A stretch of 64,000 nt of DNA from Lichenibacterium dinghuense. Lineage in GTDB: Bacteria > Pseudomonadota > Alphaproteobacteria > Rhizobiales > Beijerinckiaceae. The stretch covers positions 5,051,501 through 5,115,500 of the forward strand of contig NZ_JAJLMN010000001.1 of NCBI RefSeq assembly GCF_021730615.1. The letters are read 5' to 3'. A program made the position numbers and the translations under genes. This document shows, one piece after another, positions 25,207 through 33,205 of this stretch (positions are counted from its first letter, which is position 1; each line of letters opens with the position of its first letter). Below the pieces are notes generated by a model. It worked only from the letters and a program-made list of their open reading frames with translations. It was not told the DNA's origin and did no database searches.

Positions 25207-25991
25207 CCGACTCCCGCTTGATCGATCTCGACGGCTTCCGCGTCGCCATTGACCCCGCCCGCGAGCGCGCCGACATCGTGCTCGACCGCCCGCCGATGAA
25301 CGTCATCTCGATGCTGCAGCGCGACGAACTGCGCCGGGCCTTCGAGGCGCTCGACGAGGACGCGCGCGTGCGGATCGTCGTGCTGCGCGCCGAGGGCGAG
25401 CACTTCTCCTCCGGCGGCTACATCAAAGGATTTCTCGACGCCTCGCCCGAGCACGTATCGCACCTCGCCTGGAACATCGCCGCGCCGGCGCGCTGTTCCA
25501 AGCCCGTCATCGCGGCCAACCGCGGCTACACCTTCGGCGTGGGCTTCGAGATCTCGCTCGCCTGCGACTTCCGCGTCGTTTCGGAAACTTGCCGCTACGC
25601 CCTGCCGGAGCAGAAGCTCGGCCAGATCCCGGGCTCGGGCGGCTCGGCCCGGCTCCAGGCGATCGTCGGCATCGCCCGCACGAAGGACATCGTCATGCGG
25701 TCGCGGCGCATCCCGGGCCGCCAGGCGCTCGACTGGGGCATCGCCACGGATTGCGTGGCGGACGCCGATCTCGAGAAGGCCGTGGACGCGCTCGTGGACG
25801 AGCTCCGGGCCTTCTCGCCGCTGGCCCAGCGCACCGCCAAGAAGCTGCTGAACGACAGCGAGAACGCCACCGTGGCGACGGCCATCGAGCTCGAAGGCCA
25901 CTCCTACAGCCGCTTGCGGCAGTCGGACGACTTCCGCGAGGGCGTCACGGCCTTCCACGAGAAGCGGGCCCCCGCCTTCCGTGGGACCTGA
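25203..25991 (+). CDS. hmfE: Crotonase-family hydratase/hydrolase, HmfE-like
   Basis: This encodes 262 residues. The crotonase fold is clear: FSSGGYIKGFL oxyanion segment, GVGFEISLACDFRVVSE and ALPEQKLGQIPGSGGSARLQ. Both glutamates that act in enoyl-CoA hydratases are conserved (in GFEIS and LPEQK). Its ATG overlaps the ligase stop as ATGA. In the described furoate pathway HmfE is assigned to conversion of the ring-opened/hydroxylated furoyl-CoA product toward 2-oxoglutaroyl-CoA and its hydrolysis. The exact reaction is inferred from context. Confidence 0.76.
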   Translation: MTDSRLIDLDGFRVAIDPARERADIVLDRPPMNVISMLQRDELRRAFEALDEDARVRIVVLRAEGEHFSSGGYIKGFLDASPEHVSHLAWNIAAPARCSKPVIAANRGYTFGVGFEISLACDFRVVSETCRYALPEQKLGQIPGSGGSARLQAIVGIARTKDIVMRSRRIPGRQALDWGIATDCVADADLEKAVDALVDELRAFSPLAQRTAKKLLNDSENATVATAIELEGHSYSRLRQSDDFREGVTAFHEKRAPAFRGT

Positions 25992-26143
25992 ACGGGTCCC
26001 AGCGCGCCCTGCCCCGCCGGCCGCGCCGCCGGCGGTCCACCGCAGCACAACGACGGCCCAAGGCCGCGAACCCCGGCCGCACCGCGCCCGGGCAGCGACG
26101 GCGCATGTCCGCGGGACGGCGCCGCACCACGAGGAGGAACGCC

Positions 26144-27484
26144 ATGACCGCCACCATCGCCCTGGACAACGATCTGCTCGTCAAACCGACGAGCCGACAA
26201 GTCGCCGTCGCCTGCGCGGCCTCGCTCTTCGGATGGGGGCTCGACCTTTTCGACCTCTTCATCCTGCTCTACGTGGCGCCGGTCGTGGGCGGCCTGTTCT
26301 TTCCGGCCGACGAGTCGATGCTGTCGCTCGCCGGCGCCTACGCGTCCTTCGGCGTTACACTGCTGATCCGCCCCTACGGCTCCGCGCTTTTCGGCTCCTA
26401 CGCCGACCGGTTCGGCCGCCGCCGCGCCCTCATGGTGGCGGTGATCGGCGTCGGCGTGTCGACGGCGGCCTTCGGCCTGCTGCCCTCGGTCGCGCAGATC
26501 GGCTGGGTCGCCACCGCGATCTTCCTCGTCTTCCGCCTCGTGCAGGGCGTCTTCGTGGGCGGTGTCGTGGCGGCCTCGCACACGATCGGCACGGAAACCC
26601 TGCCGGAGCGCTGGCGCGGCCTGATGTCGGGCGCGGTCGGCGGGGGCGGGTCCGCCATCGGCGGCCTGTTGGCCTCGCTGGTCTTTCTCGTCGTGTCGCT
26701 GATCGCGCCCGGGCCGGCCTTCGCCGCCTGGGGCTGGCGGCTGATGTTCTTCTCGGGCCTTCTCACGTCGCTGGTCGGGGTCGTGCTGTTCCGCAACCTC
26801 GAAGAGTCGCCGATCTTCGCCCGCCTGCAGCGGCAGAAGGCGCTGCGGGGCTCCGCCGGAGCCGTCGCCTCGCCCGTCCGGCTGCTGCTGTCGCCCGTCC
26901 ACCGGCGCAACTTCATCGTGGCCGTCCTGCTGTCGTTCGGCGGCGGCGCCGCATACTATCTCACCTCCGGCTACCTCCCGAGCTTCCTTAAGCTCGTCAA
27001 CGGCGTGCCCAACGCCACCGCTTCGCTGATGCTGGTGGGCGCCAATGTGGCCGCTGGCCTCGGCGCCTGCGCGGCCGGCGAGCTCAGCCAGCATATCGGC
27101 CGGCGGCCTGTGTTCCTCGCCATGGGGGTCGTCCGGCTGATCGCCTTCCCGGCCCTGTTTCTCGCCATGGGGTCGATCACGGACGTCACTCTCCTGACCG
27201 TCTGCGCCCTGGCGCTGTCCTTCATCGCCAATGCCAGCTACGGGCCGCTGCTGATCACTCTGAACGAGAGCTTCCCCACGGCGTTGCGCGCCACCGGCAC
27301 GGGCCTGTCGTGGAACCTCGGCTTCGCGCTCGGCGGTATCCTGCCTACCTTCGTGTCGCTGGCCGCGGGGGAGTCGAGCCATATTCCGGCCGTGCTGGCC
27401 GCCTTCACGGTGGGCGTGACGATCGTCTACCTCGCCGGCGCCCTGGCGACGCCCGAAACCCGCGGCAACCTCGACCGGATGTGA
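26144..27484 (+). CDS. MFS transporter, probable aromatic/furan acid importer
   Basis: This encodes 446 residues with about 12 hydrophobic segments. The start is ATG 26144 after GAGGAGG. The N-terminal segment FGWGLDLFDLFILLYVAP carries the D-x-x-D pair of sugar/aromatic-acid H+ symporters. The loop 2-3 motif reads GSYADRFGRRRALMV, and the later counterpart AGELSQHIGRRPVFLA is in loop 8-9. It should sit in the cytoplasmic membrane and bring in a carboxylate such as 2-furoate or furandicarboxylate. Hmf clusters elsewhere carry MFS genes, which fits. The gap from hmfE is 152 bases, and the 3' end overlaps the next gene as GTGA. Confidence 0.82.
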   Translation: MTATIALDNDLLVKPTSRQVAVACAASLFGWGLDLFDLFILLYVAPVVGGLFFPADESMLSLAGAYASFGVTLLIRPYGSALFGSYADRFGRRRALMVAVIGVGVSTAAFGLLPSVAQIGWVATAIFLVFRLVQGVFVGGVVAASHTIGTETLPERWRGLMSGAVGGGGSAIGGLLASLVFLVVSLIAPGPAFAAWGWRLMFFSGLLTSLVGVVLFRNLEESPIFARLQRQKALRGSAGAVASPVRLLLSPVHRRNFIVAVLLSFGGGAAYYLTSGYLPSFLKLVNGVPNATASLMLVGANVAAGLGACAAGELSQHIGRRPVFLAMGVVRLIAFPALFLAMGSITDVTLLTVCALALSFIANASYGPLLITLNESFPTALRATGTGLSWNLGFALGGILPTFVSLAAGESSHIPAVLAAFTVGVTIVYLAGALATPETRGNLDRM

Positions 27485-27966
27485 GCGACGTGGAGGATCG
27501 CGGCGTGGATGACGATCCGCTGTGGCGCTTCGCGCTCGGCTTCTACGCCCGGCCCGGCGCGGCCCCGGCCTGCCTCGCCTTGCAGGACGAGGCCGGCTGT
27601 GACGTCACGCTGGTGCTCTGGCTCCTCTGGTGCGCCGAAGACGGCCGCCTGCTCGACGCGGGCGCGATCGCGGCCGCCGACGCGCGGCTGGCGCGTTGGC
27701 GCGCCGCGGTGATCGAGCCGCTGCGCGCCGCGCGGCGGGCCATGAAGGAGGCGCTGCTGCCCGGCGTCGAAACAGAGGCCTGTCGCGGGCGCGTGAAGGC
27801 GGTGGAGCTCGAAGCCGAACGGCTGGCGCTGGCGGCGCTGTCCGCCATGACACCGGAGATGTGCAGCGTCGAAGCCGATGCGGCGGTCCGCAACCTCGCG
27901 CTCTACGCGGCCCATCTGGGACGCGAGTTGCCGGAAGCGGCCGTGCAGGCGCTCATCGGAGTTTAG
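27481..27966 (+). CDS. TIGR02444/DUF2390 family protein
   Basis: This encodes 161 residues from GTG 27481, coupled to the transporter by a GTGA overlap. The sequence DPLWRFALGFYARPGAAPAC, then LALQDEAGCDVTLVLWLLWC and a long helix with VIEPLRAARRAMKEALL, is the pattern of the TIGR02444 family, whose function is not known. It has no signal or catalytic motif. These proteins are usually found in other contexts. Here it is the last gene of the hmfABCDE-transporter operon, convergent with hmfG, whose end is 49 bases away. Whether it serves furan metabolism is open. Confidence 0.78.
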   Translation: MSDVEDRGVDDDPLWRFALGFYARPGAAPACLALQDEAGCDVTLVLWLLWCAEDGRLLDAGAIAAADARLARWRAAVIEPLRAARRAMKEALLPGVETEACRGRVKAVELEAERLALAALSAMTPEMCSVEADAAVRNLALYAAHLGRELPEAAVQALIGV

Positions 27967-28015
27967 ACCGGCGAAACGGATGGGTGGTGCGGACGGGCGC
28001 CGCGGATGACCTCGT

Positions 28016-28615
28016 CTATGTCGAGGGCTGCTCCTGCCCCTTCCACCGCCTGACCCCGCCCGACTCGATCCCGAACAGGTCGAGCACCCGCCCCACCGTG
28101 TGGTCGACCATCTCGGCGAGGCTGCCAGGCCGGGCGTAGAAGGCCGGCACCGGCGGTGCGATGACGGCACCGAGGTCCGACAGCGCCGCCATGCTGCGCA
28201 GGTGCCCCGCGTGCAGCGGCGTTTCGCGCACCATCAGCACCAGCCGCCGCCGCTCCTTCAGCACCACATCGGCGGCCCGCGTGAGCAGGCCCGAGGTGAC
28301 CCCGCTGGCGATCTCCGCCATGGAGCGAATCGAGCACGGGGCCACCACCATGCCGCGGGTGCGGAATGAGCCCGACGAGATCGCGGCGCCGATGTCGGCC
28401 TGCGCGTAGCAGCGCGTCGCCAGCGCCCGCACGGCCGCCACCTTGAGGTCGGTCTCGTGGGCCAGCGTCACCTCGGCGGACCGCGACATGACGAGGTGGC
28501 TCGGGATTCCGAGGTCCCGCAGGATCTCCAGAATGCGCACGCCGTAGATCACCCCGGAGGCGCCCGAGATGCCGACGACGAGCGGCAGCTCGACGCTCGT
28601 GAGACTTCCACCCAT
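28016..28615 (-). CDS. hmfG: UbiX-like flavin prenyltransferase
   Basis: This encodes 199 residues. The flavoprotein fold reads LVVGISGASGVIYGVRILEI (flavin phosphate loop) and MVVAPCSIRSMAEIASG, as in UbiX/Pad1. UbiX enzymes make prenylated FMN, the cofactor of UbiD decarboxylases. The partner is the UbiD-type gene at 29810. The hmfF/hmfG pair is the described furandicarboxylate decarboxylase system. It is transcribed leftward, 157 bases after the LysR gene on the same strand, so it may be read from the regulator's promoter. The C-terminal tail (GVRRWKGQEQPS) is typical of the family. Confidence 0.85.
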   Translation of the reverse strand: MGGSLTSVELPLVVGISGASGVIYGVRILEILRDLGIPSHLVMSRSAEVTLAHETDLKVAAVRALATRCYAQADIGAAISSGSFRTRGMVVAPCSIRSMAEIASGVTSGLLTRAADVVLKERRRLVLMVRETPLHAGHLRSMAALSDLGAVIAPPVPAFYARPGSLAEMVDHTVGRVLDLFGIESGGVRRWKGQEQPST

Positions 28616-28772
28616 GGGCCGGCCCCCGCGTCACGCCGTCGGTCCGGTCGCCGCCCGGTGTAGCGGCACGATCCGGACCGACGTGCGTCGCCGAGGGTTA
28701 CGGAGGGAGCCGAGGCGTGTCGAATAAGGATGGTTGATGGCCGCCATCAGCGATGCGCCACGCGCGCGCCGG

Positions 28773-29699
28773 TCACGGGCCTACCGTGATCCGGTCGCCG
28801 AGGCCCAGCGTGGCGGCGGCGAACTCCTCGGTCAGGGTGGCGACGAACGCGGTCGCGGCGGTGCTGAGAGGCCTGTCGCGGCGATGTACGATGGCGAGTT
28901 GGCGGACGAGGCGGGGCTCGCCGATGCGATAGGCCCTGAGGGAGCCTTCCGCGAGCTGCCGGGACACCGCGATAGCCGGCAGGATCGTGAACAGGGCGGA
29001 GCGCCCCACGACCTCGGCGATCGCCGGCACGAGGTCGAGTTCGAGCTTCGGCGAGAGCGTCACGCCTTCCGCCCTGAGCCGCAGGTCCAGCGCCGAGCGG
29101 AGCCCGTTGCGCGCCGAGGGCAGGAGCAGGTCGAGGCGCGCGAGGTCGCGCGGGCGCAGGGGCAGCGGCACTGGCAGGGCGGCGTCCCGCCCGCCCACAA
29201 GGACCATCTCCTCGCCGAACAGGGGCTCGACCACGAGCCCGAGCGGCCGTTCCGGCCGGTTGATCACCGCGAGGTCGATCGAGCCGTCGCCGACCGCCGC
29301 GATGAAGCTCGACGTCGTGCCGTCGGCCAGCGACAGCTCGACGTCCGGGTGAGCCTCGGCGAAGCGCAGCAGCACGCCCGGCACCACGCTCATCGTCAGC
29401 GACGACAAGACGCCGGCGGTGACGCGGCCCGACACGGCGGTCGATAGGCGCGCCATGGCGGCATGTGCCGCCGCGACGTCGTCGAGGATGGGGCGGACGA
29501 GGCGGTGCAGCGCGCGGCCGGCGACCGTGGGCACGACGGCCCTGGGCTGCCGGTCGAACAGGATCTGGCCGAGTTCGCGCTCCAGCTTGGCGATCTGCAT
29601 GCTCAGTGCGGGCTGAACCACGTGGACTCGTTCCGCCGCCCGCGTGACGCTGCCTTCCTCGTAGAGCGCGACGAAATACGAGATCTGACGAAGGTCCAT
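28773..29699 (-). CDS. LysR-family regulator inside the furan cluster
   Basis: This encodes 308 residues. The N-terminal winged helix is MDLRQISYFVALYEEGSVTR then ERVHVVQPALSMQIAKLERE. The effector domain starts VSGRVTAGVLSSLTMSVVPG. It is divergent from hmfF with 110 bases between starts, and upstream of hmfG. It corresponds in position and family to the HmfR regulators described in other furan clusters. It probably senses a furan acid or CoA ester and controls hmfFH (inference). An inverted repeat in the divergent gap is a candidate binding site. Confidence 0.87.
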   Translation of the reverse strand: MDLRQISYFVALYEEGSVTRAAERVHVVQPALSMQIAKLERELGQILFDRQPRAVVPTVAGRALHRLVRPILDDVAAAHAAMARLSTAVSGRVTAGVLSSLTMSVVPGVLLRFAEAHPDVELSLADGTTSSFIAAVGDGSIDLAVINRPERPLGLVVEPLFGEEMVLVGGRDAALPVPLPLRPRDLARLDLLLPSARNGLRSALDLRLRAEGVTLSPKLELDLVPAIAEVVGRSALFTILPAIAVSRQLAEGSLRAYRIGEPRLVRQLAIVHRRDRPLSTAATAFVATLTEEFAAATLGLGDRITVGP

Positions 29700-29740
29700 G
29701 TCCCGTCCCCGTGATGGCGCGGATCATTATTCCTGATTTT

Positions 29741-29769
29741 TCAGCGGCCCAAGCGCGGCTTACCGCTGA
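29741..29769. promoter_or_regulatory. Inverted repeat TCAGCGG-N15-CCGCTGA in the LysR/hmfF divergent region
   Basis: A perfect 7-base inverted repeat (29741-29747 and 29763-29769) lies between the divergent starts of the LysR gene (29699) and hmfF (29810). Position and symmetry suit a regulator site, but the half-site spacing is not the plain T-N11-A form, so the call is tentative. Confidence 0.4.
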
Positions 29770-29809
29770 TCCCTGGACGACAAGCGAGATCGTCGCCCGG
29801 AGAACACCC

Positions 29810-31207
29810 ATGAGCCTACCCGCCCCTGTCCGATCGCTCCGCGCGTGGCTCCAGCGTCTGTCGGCCGACGGGCGGCTCGCCGTGGCCCGCCCGGGCATCG
29901 GCCTGAAGCACGAGGCCGCCGCCGTCGCCAACCGCCTCGACGGCGCGCGCGCCACGCTGTTCCCCCGGCCCGGCGGCCGCGAGGGCACGATCGTGTCGGG
30001 ACTCGTGTCGAGCCGAGCCTGGATGGCCGAAGCGCTCGGCACGACCGAGGACGCCCTCGTCGCCCATTTCACCCGGGCCGCCGCCGACCCGATGCCGTGG
30101 CGCGAGCTGTCGGGCGGCCCCGCCCAGGAGGTCGTCCACCGGGATGGCATCGACCTTCTGAGGCTCCTGCCGGTGCCGACCCTGAACGAGCACGACAGCG
30201 GCCCCTACATCTCGGCCGGCCTGATGATCTCGCGCGACCCCGAGACGGGGGTGCAGAACGTGGCCATCCTGCGCTGTCAGATCAGCGGGCCGGACCGCAT
30301 CGGCGTGCTCGTCCTGCCCCGCCACACCGACAGCTTCTACCGCAAGGCGGAGGCGGCCGGCCGCGGGCTCGAGGTGGCGCTGGTGGTGGGCGTCGATCCC
30401 GCCTGCCTCCTGGCGTCGCAGGCCATCGTGCCGCTCGGCCACGATGAGCTCGAGATCGCGGGCGCGCTGACCGGCGCGCCGCTCGACGTCGTCAGGTGCC
30501 TCACAAACGGCGTCCGCGTGCCGGCCGAGGCCGAGATCGTCATCGAGGGGCGCCTCCTGCCCGAGGTGCGCGAGCCCGAGGGGCCCTTCGGCGAGTTTCC
30601 CCAATATTACGGCGAGCGCGCCAAGCGGCACGTCATGCAGGTCGACGCCGTGACGCATCGCGAGAGCCCGATCTTCCACATGATCGTGGGCGGCGGCCTT
30701 GAACACCTGCTGCTGGGCGCCATCCCGCGTGAGGCGACCATCCTGGCCGCGCTGCGGCGCAGCTTTCCGGGGGTCGAGGACGTCCACCTGTCGCTCGGCG
30801 GGGTCGGCCGCTACCACCTCTACGTCAAGCTGCGGAAGACGCAGGACGGCGAGGGGAAGAACGTCCTGCTCGGCGCCTTCGCGGCCCATTACGACATCAA
30901 GCATGCCGTGGTGGTCGACACCGACGTCGACATCCACGATCCGCGAGAGGTGGAGTGGGCGGTGTCAACCCGGTTCCAGGCCGACCGCGACCTCCTCGTC
31001 GTCGCGGAAGCGCAGGGCTCGAAGCTCGACCCGTCGGGCCGCGACGGCGTCGGCGCCAAGATGGGCCTCGACGCCACCGTGCCGGTCGGCGCGCCGCCCA
31101 TGAAGTTCAGGCGCATCGCGGTGCCGGGCCAGGCGGAGGTGGACCTCGGCGCCGCCATCGACCCCGCCGCCGACTGGCGCGCCGCCGCGGGGTTGACCCA
31201 TGGCTGA
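29810..31207 (+). CDS. hmfF: UbiD-family decarboxylase, probable furandicarboxylate decarboxylase
   Basis: This encodes 465 residues from the ATG at 29810, with GGAGA upstream; an in-frame ATG 99 bases earlier lacks support. UbiD features are NVAILRCQISGPDRIGVLV with the prFMN-site Arg region, and the acidic motif in LPEVREPEGPFGEFPQYYG that supplies the E-x-x-x-x-E catalytic glutamates. The C-terminal helix tail is shared with UbiD/HmfF. It needs prenyl-FMN from HmfG. It removes the 5-carboxylate of furan-2,5-dicarboxylate to give 2-furoate. It overlaps hmfH by eight bases. Confidence 0.82.
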   Translation: MSLPAPVRSLRAWLQRLSADGRLAVARPGIGLKHEAAAVANRLDGARATLFPRPGGREGTIVSGLVSSRAWMAEALGTTEDALVAHFTRAAADPMPWRELSGGPAQEVVHRDGIDLLRLLPVPTLNEHDSGPYISAGLMISRDPETGVQNVAILRCQISGPDRIGVLVLPRHTDSFYRKAEAAGRGLEVALVVGVDPACLLASQAIVPLGHDELEIAGALTGAPLDVVRCLTNGVRVPAEAEIVIEGRLLPEVREPEGPFGEFPQYYGERAKRHVMQVDAVTHRESPIFHMIVGGGLEHLLLGAIPREATILAALRRSFPGVEDVHLSLGGVGRYHLYVKLRKTQDGEGKNVLLGAFAAHYDIKHAVVVDTDVDIHDPREVEWAVSTRFQADRDLLVVAEAQGSKLDPSGRDGVGAKMGLDATVPVGAPPMKFRRIAVPGQAEVDLGAAIDPAADWRAAAGLTHG

Positions 31208-32900
31208 GCTGCCTTCCGAGGTCGACGTGCTCGTGGTCGGCGGCGGCTCGGCCGGATGCGTGATGGCGAACCGCCTGTCGGCCGACCCGGGCCGCCGCGT
31301 CCTGCTCGCGGAAGCCGGCGTCGACACGCCGCCCGGGCGGGTGCCGCCGGAAATCCTCGACAGCTATCCCATGCCGCTGTTCCACGGCGACCGCTACGTC
31401 TGGCCCGGCCTCGACGCCGTCGCCACGACGGACGCGGCCGGCCGTCAAAGGCGGCGCGCCTACGAGCAGGGCCGGGTCATGGGTGGCTCGTCGAGCATCA
31501 ACGTCCAGTCCGCCAACCGGGGCCTGCCGCGCGACTACGACGCCTGGGCGGCGCTCGGCGCCACCGGCTGGGGCTGGGACGATGTGCTGCCCTTCTTCCG
31601 CAAGCTGGAAACGGACCTCGACTTCGGCGGCCCGCTGCACGGCCGGGACGGGCCGCTGCCGATCAGGCGCATCCTCGAGGCCGATTGGCCGCCCTTCGCC
31701 CAGGCCGCCGCCCGGGCGTTCGACGCGAGCGGCCTGCCGCGCCGCGCCGACCAGAACGGGGACTTCGCCGACGGCCTATTCCCCACCGCCTTCTCCAACC
31801 GGGACGACGCCCGGGTGTCGGCCGCCGCCGCCTACCTCGACCCGGCGACACGCGCGCGCCCGAACCTCGTGATCTCGGCCGAGACGGAAGTCCGGGCGCT
31901 GTCGACGGAGGGATGCCGCGTGACGGGCGCGGTCCTGCGTCGTCCGGACGGCTCCGGCCGGGCCGTCAGGGCGCGGCACGTCGTGCTCTGCGCCGGCGCG
32001 CTCCATTCGCCGACCCTGCTGCTGCGGGCCGGCATCGGCCCCGCCGCACACCTCCGGGACTGCGGGATCGCTGTGGTGGCTGACCGGCCCGGCGTCGGCG
32101 CCAACCTGCGCGACCACCCGGCGCTGACCATCGCCCAATACCTGCCGCGCGCCCTGCGGCTCCCCAGCGCCTACCGGAGGGCGAGCTTCCTCGCGCTGCG
32201 CTATTCGTCGGGGCGGCCCGGCGGCAGCCCCTCGGACATGTACCTCACCGCCGCGGCGCGGGGTGGCTGGCACGCGCTCGGCCGGAGCCTGGGCCTGTAC
32301 TTCCTGTGGGTGAACCAGCCCCATTCGGTCGGCCGACTCCGTCTCCGTCCGTCGGACCCCGCGGGGTCGCTGGACATCGACCTCGGCCTCCTGTCGGACC
32401 CGCGCGACCTCGACCGCCTCGCCTCGGGTGTCCGCATGCTGGTCGGCCTCGCCGTGTCGCCGCACCTCAATCCGAACCCCCGTGATCTTTTCCCAGCGAG
32501 CTTCTCTCCCGCGATCAAGCGCCTCAGCGCCGTGACGCCGCGCAACGCGCGTTTGACGGCGGTGCTGGCGCGCCTGCTCGACGGTCCCCCGCCGCTCCGG
32601 CGGCTGATGCTGCGCACCCTCACGGGGGGAGCCGAGCTGGCGTCGCTGTGCCGCGCGGGTGACGACCTCGACGACTACGTCCGCGGGAACGTCTTCGGCG
32701 TCTGGCACGCCAGCGGAACCTGCCGGATGGGACAGGCCCGGGATGCCGGAGCCGTCGTCGACCCCGGGGGGCGGGTCATCGGCGTGGACGGCCTCACGGT
32801 GGCGGACGCTTCGATCATGCCGCGTCTCCCTAGCGCCAACACCAACATCCCCGTCATCATGGGGGCCGAGAAGATCGCCGCCGGGTTCGGACCGGGGTGA
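31200..32900 (+). CDS. hmfH: GMC-family FAD oxidoreductase, HMF/furfural oxidase type
   Basis: This encodes 566 residues. The N-terminal FAD-binding signature is DVLVVGGGSAGCVMANRLSA, with the GMC signature 1 region GRVMGGSSSINVQSAN. The catalytic His is in FGVWHASGTCRMGQ and the second active-site residue is Asn/His-position in PSANTNIPVIM. It belongs to the glucose-methanol-choline family. HmfH homologues oxidise the alcohol and aldehyde groups of HMF to furandicarboxylate and furfural to furoate using O2. It shares an 8-base overlap with hmfF. No signal peptide is seen, so it is cytosolic. Confidence 0.84.
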   Translation: MAELPSEVDVLVVGGGSAGCVMANRLSADPGRRVLLAEAGVDTPPGRVPPEILDSYPMPLFHGDRYVWPGLDAVATTDAAGRQRRRAYEQGRVMGGSSSINVQSANRGLPRDYDAWAALGATGWGWDDVLPFFRKLETDLDFGGPLHGRDGPLPIRRILEADWPPFAQAAARAFDASGLPRRADQNGDFADGLFPTAFSNRDDARVSAAAAYLDPATRARPNLVISAETEVRALSTEGCRVTGAVLRRPDGSGRAVRARHVVLCAGALHSPTLLLRAGIGPAAHLRDCGIAVVADRPGVGANLRDHPALTIAQYLPRALRLPSAYRRASFLALRYSSGRPGGSPSDMYLTAAARGGWHALGRSLGLYFLWVNQPHSVGRLRLRPSDPAGSLDIDLGLLSDPRDLDRLASGVRMLVGLAVSPHLNPNPRDLFPASFSPAIKRLSAVTPRNARLTAVLARLLDGPPPLRRLMLRTLTGGAELASLCRAGDDLDDYVRGNVFGVWHASGTCRMGQARDAGAVVDPGGRVIGVDGLTVADASIMPRLPSANTNIPVIMGAEKIAAGFGPG

Positions 32901-33205
32901 AGCGTGCCCCCTGCACGGGACGAGGTTCCACCCGTGCGGCCGACGATGTTCGCTCGGGTCCGCGAGGGATGGAGACCGGCGATGTTCGCTCGGGGCACCG
33001 ATGCCCGGGGTTCGAATCGGTACGCTGCGCACGGTGCGTGGGGCAGCGTTCCTCGAATGGCTGTTCGGGAGCGCGGCCCGCAGATGTCCCGCGTCCCGAT
33101 CGGGTCGACAGGAAGGCTCGGTTCGCGGCAGGACCGCGCTATGCCCGGTTCGGCTGCTTCGGGCAGCCGGGCCGTCGTCGCCCGAGGCGTCGGGCTGCGC
33201 TGTGG
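32901..33205. other. Gap between hmfH and the sulfite oxidase-like gene (convergent ends)
   Basis: These 305 bases lie between two convergent genes. There is no supportable gene. A 15-base word CGATGTTCGCTCGGG occurs twice (32944-32958 and 32980-32994), separated by 21 bases. No T-tailed terminator hairpin was recognised. Confidence 0.45.

Noticed and set aside
33005-33025. GGTTCGAATC resembling a tRNA T-loop, a possible distal attachment site
   Set aside because: Only about 10 bases match a generic T-loop word; no tRNA-Gly-specific sequence follows, so it is not a credible att repeat.
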